Assembly: GCA_900752115.1 (NCBI GenBank)
Contig: CAADUC010000096.1
Coordinates: 1 to 26,417, forward strand
Origin: Clostridia bacterium
GTDB taxonomy: Bacteria; Bacillota; Clostridia; Oscillospirales; Acutalibacteraceae
DNA: 26,417 bases
Direction of reading: 5' to 3'
Made by a program: the position numbers and the translations under genes. Positions 23,090 to 26,417 of the stretch are shown in pieces. The notes beneath the pieces were generated by a model. The model was not told the DNA's origin. It searched no databases and saw only the letters and a program-made list of their open reading frames with translations. Position 1 is the first letter of the stretch; the number at the start of each line of letters is the position of its first letter.

Positions 23090-24494
23090 CCGTCAGTGTT
23101 CCGAAGTTCTGCGCAAAGGGAACGCTGCCCTCGCCCAGCAGGCGGACGGAGACGACGCGCTCCTCCGGCAGCAGGCTCTTGACGACGGCAGTACGGTTTT
23201 CCGGCGCGCGCATCATAAAGGCGTAGAGGGTATTGCCTTTCTTGGTGAAGCGGTAGTCGGAGGAGGTCCAGTCGGCGGCGTCCTCGGTAAAGCCGCGAAT
23301 GACGGTGCGGGTATCGCCCTCGCTCGAAATACGCCACGGACGGGTACCGTACACGCCCTCGGAGCAGACGGCGAACCACTTCGCGAGCTCCTCGAGAATC
23401 CACACGGCCTCGTCGTCGATCGAGCCGTCGGGGCGCTGCAGGACGTTGAGCAGCATCGTGCCGTTCTTCGAAATAATGTCGACGAGCATCTCAATGATGT
23501 GGCCCGGACGCTTGAAGTTCTGACGGACGTCGTAGAACCAGTTGCCGATGCAGGTGTCCGTCTGCCACGGGTAAGGCAGAATGTCGGGCAGCTGGCTCTT
23601 CTCGATGTCCAGCACGCCGATGCGGTAAATCTCCGGGCGGCGATCCTTCTGATTGTAGACGGCACGGTTTTCGCCGTACTTCGCAATGGAGGTGTTGTAC
23701 AGGTAAGACACGGCCTCGAGGCCCAGACGGTAATTCGGATCGCTCGGGTCGGCCTCCAGATTCAGAGCAAAGGGCAGGCCGCCGTCGGAGTAGAGAAGAT
23801 CCGGCTGGTACCGGTCGATCAGCTCCTTCATCACGGCAAGCCAGTATTCGCGGAACTTCTCGTTTCCGGTGTACCAGTTCGGCATGTCCAGCTCACCCTG
23901 CTTGACCACGCCGACGTGCTCCTGGTTCGCATGGTAGAAGTCCTGATAGGCCGGATCGTTGCCGTCGTAGGGGACGCCTGCATACGGGCCCCAGGTGTCG
24001 TGTCCCTTGTTGGTGTACCACCAGGAGAAGGACGCGCCGAGGTGCTCCGTCAGACCGAAGGGCAGACCGTGTTTCTCCGCCGCGGCTTTCCACAGGCCGC
24101 AGATATCCTTATGCGGACCCACGTCCATCGAGTTGAAGCGGTTGAGCTTGGAGGGATAGTTGAAGAAATGGTCGTGATGCATTGCCTGGCCCACAAAGTA
24201 GCGTGCGCCGGCCTTCACATAGAGATCCATCAGAGCGTCGGGATCGAATTTCTCCGCCTTCCACAGCGCGCAGATATCCTTGTAGCCGAACTTCGACGGA
24301 TGGCCGTAATGGCGGATGTGGTACAGATATTGCTCGGAGCCCTGTACGTACATGTTGCGGGCATACCAGTCGCCGTACATCGGGACAGACTGCGGTCCCC
24401 AGTGCGACCAGATGCCGAATTTTGCATCGCGGAACCAGTCCGGGCACTGGTATTCCCGCAGAGATTCAAAGCTTGCCTCGAATTTCTTTGCCAT
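23025..24494 (-). CDS. GH29-type alpha-L-fucosidase
   Basis: A 489-residue cytoplasmic glycosidase. FRDAKFGIWSHWGPQSVPMYGDWYARNMY (written in parts: FRDAKFGIW, SHWGPQSVP, GDWYARNMY) is the GH29 N-terminal signature. AMHHDHFFNYPSKLNRFNS holds the paired histidines (106-107). LLYSDGGLPF carries the likely nucleophile Asp237. GTMLLNVLQRPDGSIDDEA ends the barrel, and a small beta-domain follows. No signal peptide is present. The ATG at 24494 follows AAAAGGAG; the longer frame to 24860 crosses the predicted operator and promoter. It converges on kdgA with a 65-base overlap and no terminator between them. Its promoter carries a LacI-type palindrome. Sequence differs strongly from the fucosidase at 6090-7406, so its substrate is probably different, perhaps a pectin-linked fucose. 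Confidence 0.92.
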   Translation of the reverse strand: MAKKFEASFESLREYQCPDWFRDAKFGIWSHWGPQSVPMYGDWYARNMYVQGSEQYLYHIRHYGHPSKFGYKDICALWKAEKFDPDALMDLYVKAGARYFVGQAMHHDHFFNYPSKLNRFNSMDVGPHKDICGLWKAAAEKHGLPFGLTEHLGASFSWWYTNKGHDTWGPYAGVPYDGNDPAYQDFYHANQEHVGVVKQGELDMPNWYTGNEKFREYWLAVMKELIDRYQPDLLYSDGGLPFALNLEADPSDPNYRLGLEAVSYLYNTSIAKYGENRAVYNQKDRRPEIYRIGVLDIEKSQLPDILPYPWQTDTCIGNWFYDVRQNFKRPGHIIEMLVDIISKNGTMLLNVLQRPDGSIDDEAVWILEELAKWFAVCSEGVYGTRPWRISSEGDTRTVIRGFTEDAADWTSSDYRFTKKGNTLYAFMMRAPENRTAVVKSLLPEERVVSVRLLGEGSVPFAQNFGTLTVKLPEKMPTEYTNCLAIELAE

Positions 24495-24645
24495 AGCTGC
24501 AACTCCTTTTCCCGTTTCGTTTTTCACGCAGCCTTGCCGTCCGGCACGCCCGCTTTCAGCACAAAAGCCGGGATGCCGTGTCCCGCTGGTTCCGGCATGC
24601 CGGAAAATCATTTTCCGCAGTGCTGCCCACGATCGGATGAACCAA

Positions 24646-24698
24646 AAAACGAAACGTTTCGTTTTCATCAATGTACCACAGTGCGACTTGTCTGTCAA
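24646..24698 (-). promoter_or_regulatory. Promoter with LacI-type operator for the GH29 gene
   Basis: Minus-strand TTGACA (24693-24698), a 17-base spacer and TACATT (24670-24675). A perfect 20-base palindrome, centred on AAACGTTT, covers 24646-24665, at the expected transcription start. LacI-family regulators bind such sites with a central CG, so repression by an unlinked LacI protein is a sound inference. No LacI gene is in the window. Confidence 0.75.
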
Positions 24699-24798
24699 TG
24701 GGGAAATGAAATTCTTCCGGAGTTTTTTTGCCAATGCCCGCGTTGGTTGGGGATGTTCCTGTATGAGGCCGGTCCTATCGGCGCGCAGTATCCGGACG

Positions 24799-24845
24799 AA
24801 AAAACGGGGGACGCTTCCTGCTGTGGAGAAGCATCCCCCGTTTTG
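24799..24845 (-). terminator. Intrinsic terminator after the beta-helix gene
   Basis: AAAACGGGGGA at 24801 pairs with TCCCCCGTTTT ending at 24844, and the stem continues through GCTTC/GAAGC with one mismatch. On the minus strand a TTTTTT run follows. It lies 28 bases past the stop of the minus-strand beta-helix gene. Confidence 0.8.
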
Positions 24846-24872
24846 ACCGGTGGTTGTCAAAGACTTTGAAAA

Positions 24873-25850
24873 TCAGCTGGCTGTTTCACCGGACAATCCG
24901 CCTGTACCGCCGGCCATTTTTCCTGCGCCGCCCCGCGAACCGCCGCCGTTCATACCGCCTCCGGCGCCAAAGCCGGAACCGGATTCGGAGCCGTCGTTGG
25001 TGGTAACGTCGCCTCCGTTGTTCGTGTAAGAGCCGTCCGCATCAATGGCCGTGTTGCCGCTCCCGTTGCAGGTAAGCTGCAGGGTGCCGCCGTTGATGGT
25101 CAGATCACCGTTGGAGTCCAGACAATCGCCGCTGGAAACGATGGTGAAGTCGCCGCCGTTGATGATGATGAAGGAATCGGAGCCGGACGAGAACTGCTCC
25201 TGACGCATGCCGCCGAATCCGGAACCGTCCGCACCGCCCGCCGCGTTGACACCGTCATCGTAGGAGGTAATGGTATAGCTCCCGGCGTTGACGGTAACGC
25301 TGAGCCCCTCGATCCCCTCGTAGCAGTACGGGATGGAGAAAGTGCCGTCTTGAATGGTTACGGCAGCGTCGGAATGAACGGCGTCGTCGCCGCTGCGGAG
25401 ATCAAACGATCCCGATTCGATGAGAAGATCACCGCCGGCATGCAGGCAATCGTCTGCGCTGTCGATGGAAAAGGTTCCGTCCGTTATGATATAGGAGCCT
25501 TCCGCCTTGATTCCTTTCTGGCTGGTGGTGTCCTCTTCCTGCGTTTCTTCCTGCGTAACATTGGTCTGCTGTCCGCGTCCCGCGCCGAAGTCCATTTGAC
25601 TCGTCTGCATGGTGACACTCTCGCTGCCGCCGCCGGCGGTGAGAGTAAAGTCTCCTGCGTCAATCTGCAAAGCACCGCTGGCGCTGATACAGTCTCCTCC
25701 GGATACGATGGTGAAGCTGCCGTCCGCAATATACAGCCCGCCCAGAGAGGCGTCGTCCGTATTTTCTGCATGGATGCCATCCTGTCCCGCGTTGATAACA
25801 AAGGTGCCGGAGGATAGGCAATCTCTTTCCCGATCTGCGTGTCCGGCCAT
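24873..25850 (-). pseudogene. 5'-truncated Cthe_2159-type (carbohydrate-binding) beta-helix protein
   Basis: About 315 residues of repeated GTF-I-S-DD-H-G units (for example DGTFSIDSADDCLHAGGDL, SGDDAVHSDAAVTIQDG, YEGIEGLSVTVNAG, YDDGVNAAGG). They form a right-handed parallel beta-helix as in Cthe_2159, a calcium- and polysaccharide-binding family exported from Clostridia. The Gly/Ser-rich C-terminus (GFGAGGGMNGGGSRGG) matches full-length members. The N-terminal signal peptide and first third are missing. At about 25820 the sequence changes abruptly into the 5' part of a VTC-domain gene in another frame. In related genomes VTC, DUF4956, CotH and Cthe_2159 genes are commonly neighbours, so a deletion between them explains the arrangement. 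Without a signal sequence it is unlikely to be exported. Confidence 0.7.
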
Positions 25851-26194
25851 TTGCTTTCTCCGTACAGGCTCCGCATGGCCTGATCCTGCGGGAGCGAAAG
25901 GCGGCGCTTGTAGACGACCGAGCGGTATTTCTTTTTGAGTTCCACGAACACCGGGGCGGTGCGCCCCGCCCTTCCGTAGCTGCGGACGCGAAGCTTTTCC
26001 TTATAGACGGGTCCCTCCAGGCTCCGGCGGATCAGGCGGAAGTCCGGGGTGTCGAGATACAGGTTTCGGATGGAGCTGTGGCTGAATTCGTCAGGAACGA
26101 GATATCGCTCCGCCGCGGAGAGAAGTTGATCCCGCTGGCGGCGCGTCATGAGATATTTGAGTTCATAGCGCCGGAAAATCATTTGCGTTTTCAT
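25484..26194 (-). pseudogene. 3'-truncated VTC-domain (polyphosphate polymerase-like) gene
   Basis: Starts at the ATG 26194 with GAGGAGG eight bases upstream. The first 125 residues are a bacterial VTC domain of the CYTH/triphosphate-tunnel fold: FRRYELKYLMT, IRNLYLDTPDFRLIRRSLEG, YKEKLRVRSYGR and VFVELKKKYRSVVYKRR, the usual charged tunnel strands. After WPDTQIGKEI (about 25820) the homology stops and the frame runs antisense-like through the beta-helix gene to 25484. Intact members are about 230-250 residues, so the second half of the tunnel is lost and activity is unlikely. VTC proteins make polyphosphate in yeast; the role of bacterial homologues beside CotH and beta-helix genes is not settled. 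Confidence 0.7.
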
Positions 26195-26417
26195 ACTGGC
26201 AGCCTCCTCTTGTTGGAATGAGTTCATCATAGTGCGCGAACTATAATCCAACTTAAAAGAAAAGAAGAACGATTTTTGAACAGAGACTGGCAAAGAGCGC
26301 TCCGGCGTGGTATTTTTTAATTAGGGCAGCACCGCACAATTGCTGAGGCAAGCGCTGTCGAATCACCCATCAGGCAGGAAACCATAGGCTTCCCGGCGCA
26401 TTTCTTCGCGAGAGCGC
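26195..26417. other. Gene-free right end of window
   Basis: Upstream region of the VTC gene. A TATGAT hexamer around 26230 (minus strand) could be a -10 box but lacks a good -35. The last 90 bases contain GGGCAGCACCGCAC. No gene, terminator or tRNA was identified. Confidence 0.3.

Noticed and set aside
22926..24869. 647-codon plus-strand open frame across the GH29 gene
   Set aside because: It is antisense to an intact glycosidase. It also crosses that gene's promoter and a terminator.
26325..26417. Possible insertion-sequence end at the right edge
   Set aside because: GGGCAGCACCGCAC looked repeat-like, but no partner inverted repeat or transposase is in the window, so it cannot be supported.

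Overview
The window reads as chromosomal DNA of a GC-rich anaerobic Clostridia (Oscillospiraceae-like gut Firmicute). This is inferred from the glycyl-radical enzyme, strong AGGAGG-type ribosome sites, three GH29 fucosidase genes, a uronate pathway, and short intergenic gaps. No tRNA, rRNA, CRISPR array or intact transposase was seen.

Layout. 1-1776 is the 3' three quarters of a glycyl-radical trans-4-hydroxy-L-proline dehydratase (HypD). It is followed by a 590-base gene-free stretch with a MITE-like inverted-repeat element, a long hairpin, and about six degenerate 34-base tandem repeats. 2367-3479 is a 5'-truncated GH29 fucosidase. 3763-5682 is a P1B heavy-metal ATPase behind a consensus promoter that carries a CsoR-like dyad. 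6090-7406 is an intact GH29 fucosidase, divergent from an AraC regulator (7568-8371). An XRE-cupin repressor (8481-9074) follows, then an in-frame chimera of a DUF2264 fragment and a uroporphyrinogen-decarboxylase-like fragment (9262-10863), a Gfo/Idh/MocA oxidoreductase, and a small coiled-coil protein. Next is a minus-strand pair, an off-locus MraZ-like protein and the RNA 2'-phosphotransferase KptA.

13921-18808 is the most unusual part. Three plus-strand genes encode an acidic protein with a possible YbjN-like N-domain, a 1014-residue Lon-family protease with two complete AAA+ modules, and a four-helix membrane protein with an Asp/Asn-repeat tail. A strong terminator closes the group.

19091-23089 is a uronate operon: a broken GntR regulator gene, then kduI, kduD, kdgK and kdgA. 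Together these take 5-keto-4-deoxyuronate to pyruvate plus glyceraldehyde 3-phosphate. It converges on a third GH29 gene (23025-24494) whose promoter carries a LacI-type palindrome. The window ends in a truncated VTC-domain gene fused to a truncated Cthe_2159-type beta-helix gene.

The fucosidases, the uronate enzymes and several sugar-type regulators suggest plant or host glycan use. A recurring theme is gene fragments joined at abrupt junctions (near 3480, 10165, 10630, 19405, 23025 and 25820). This means either real deletion-driven gene decay or systematic assembly deletions; sequence alone cannot separate the two.
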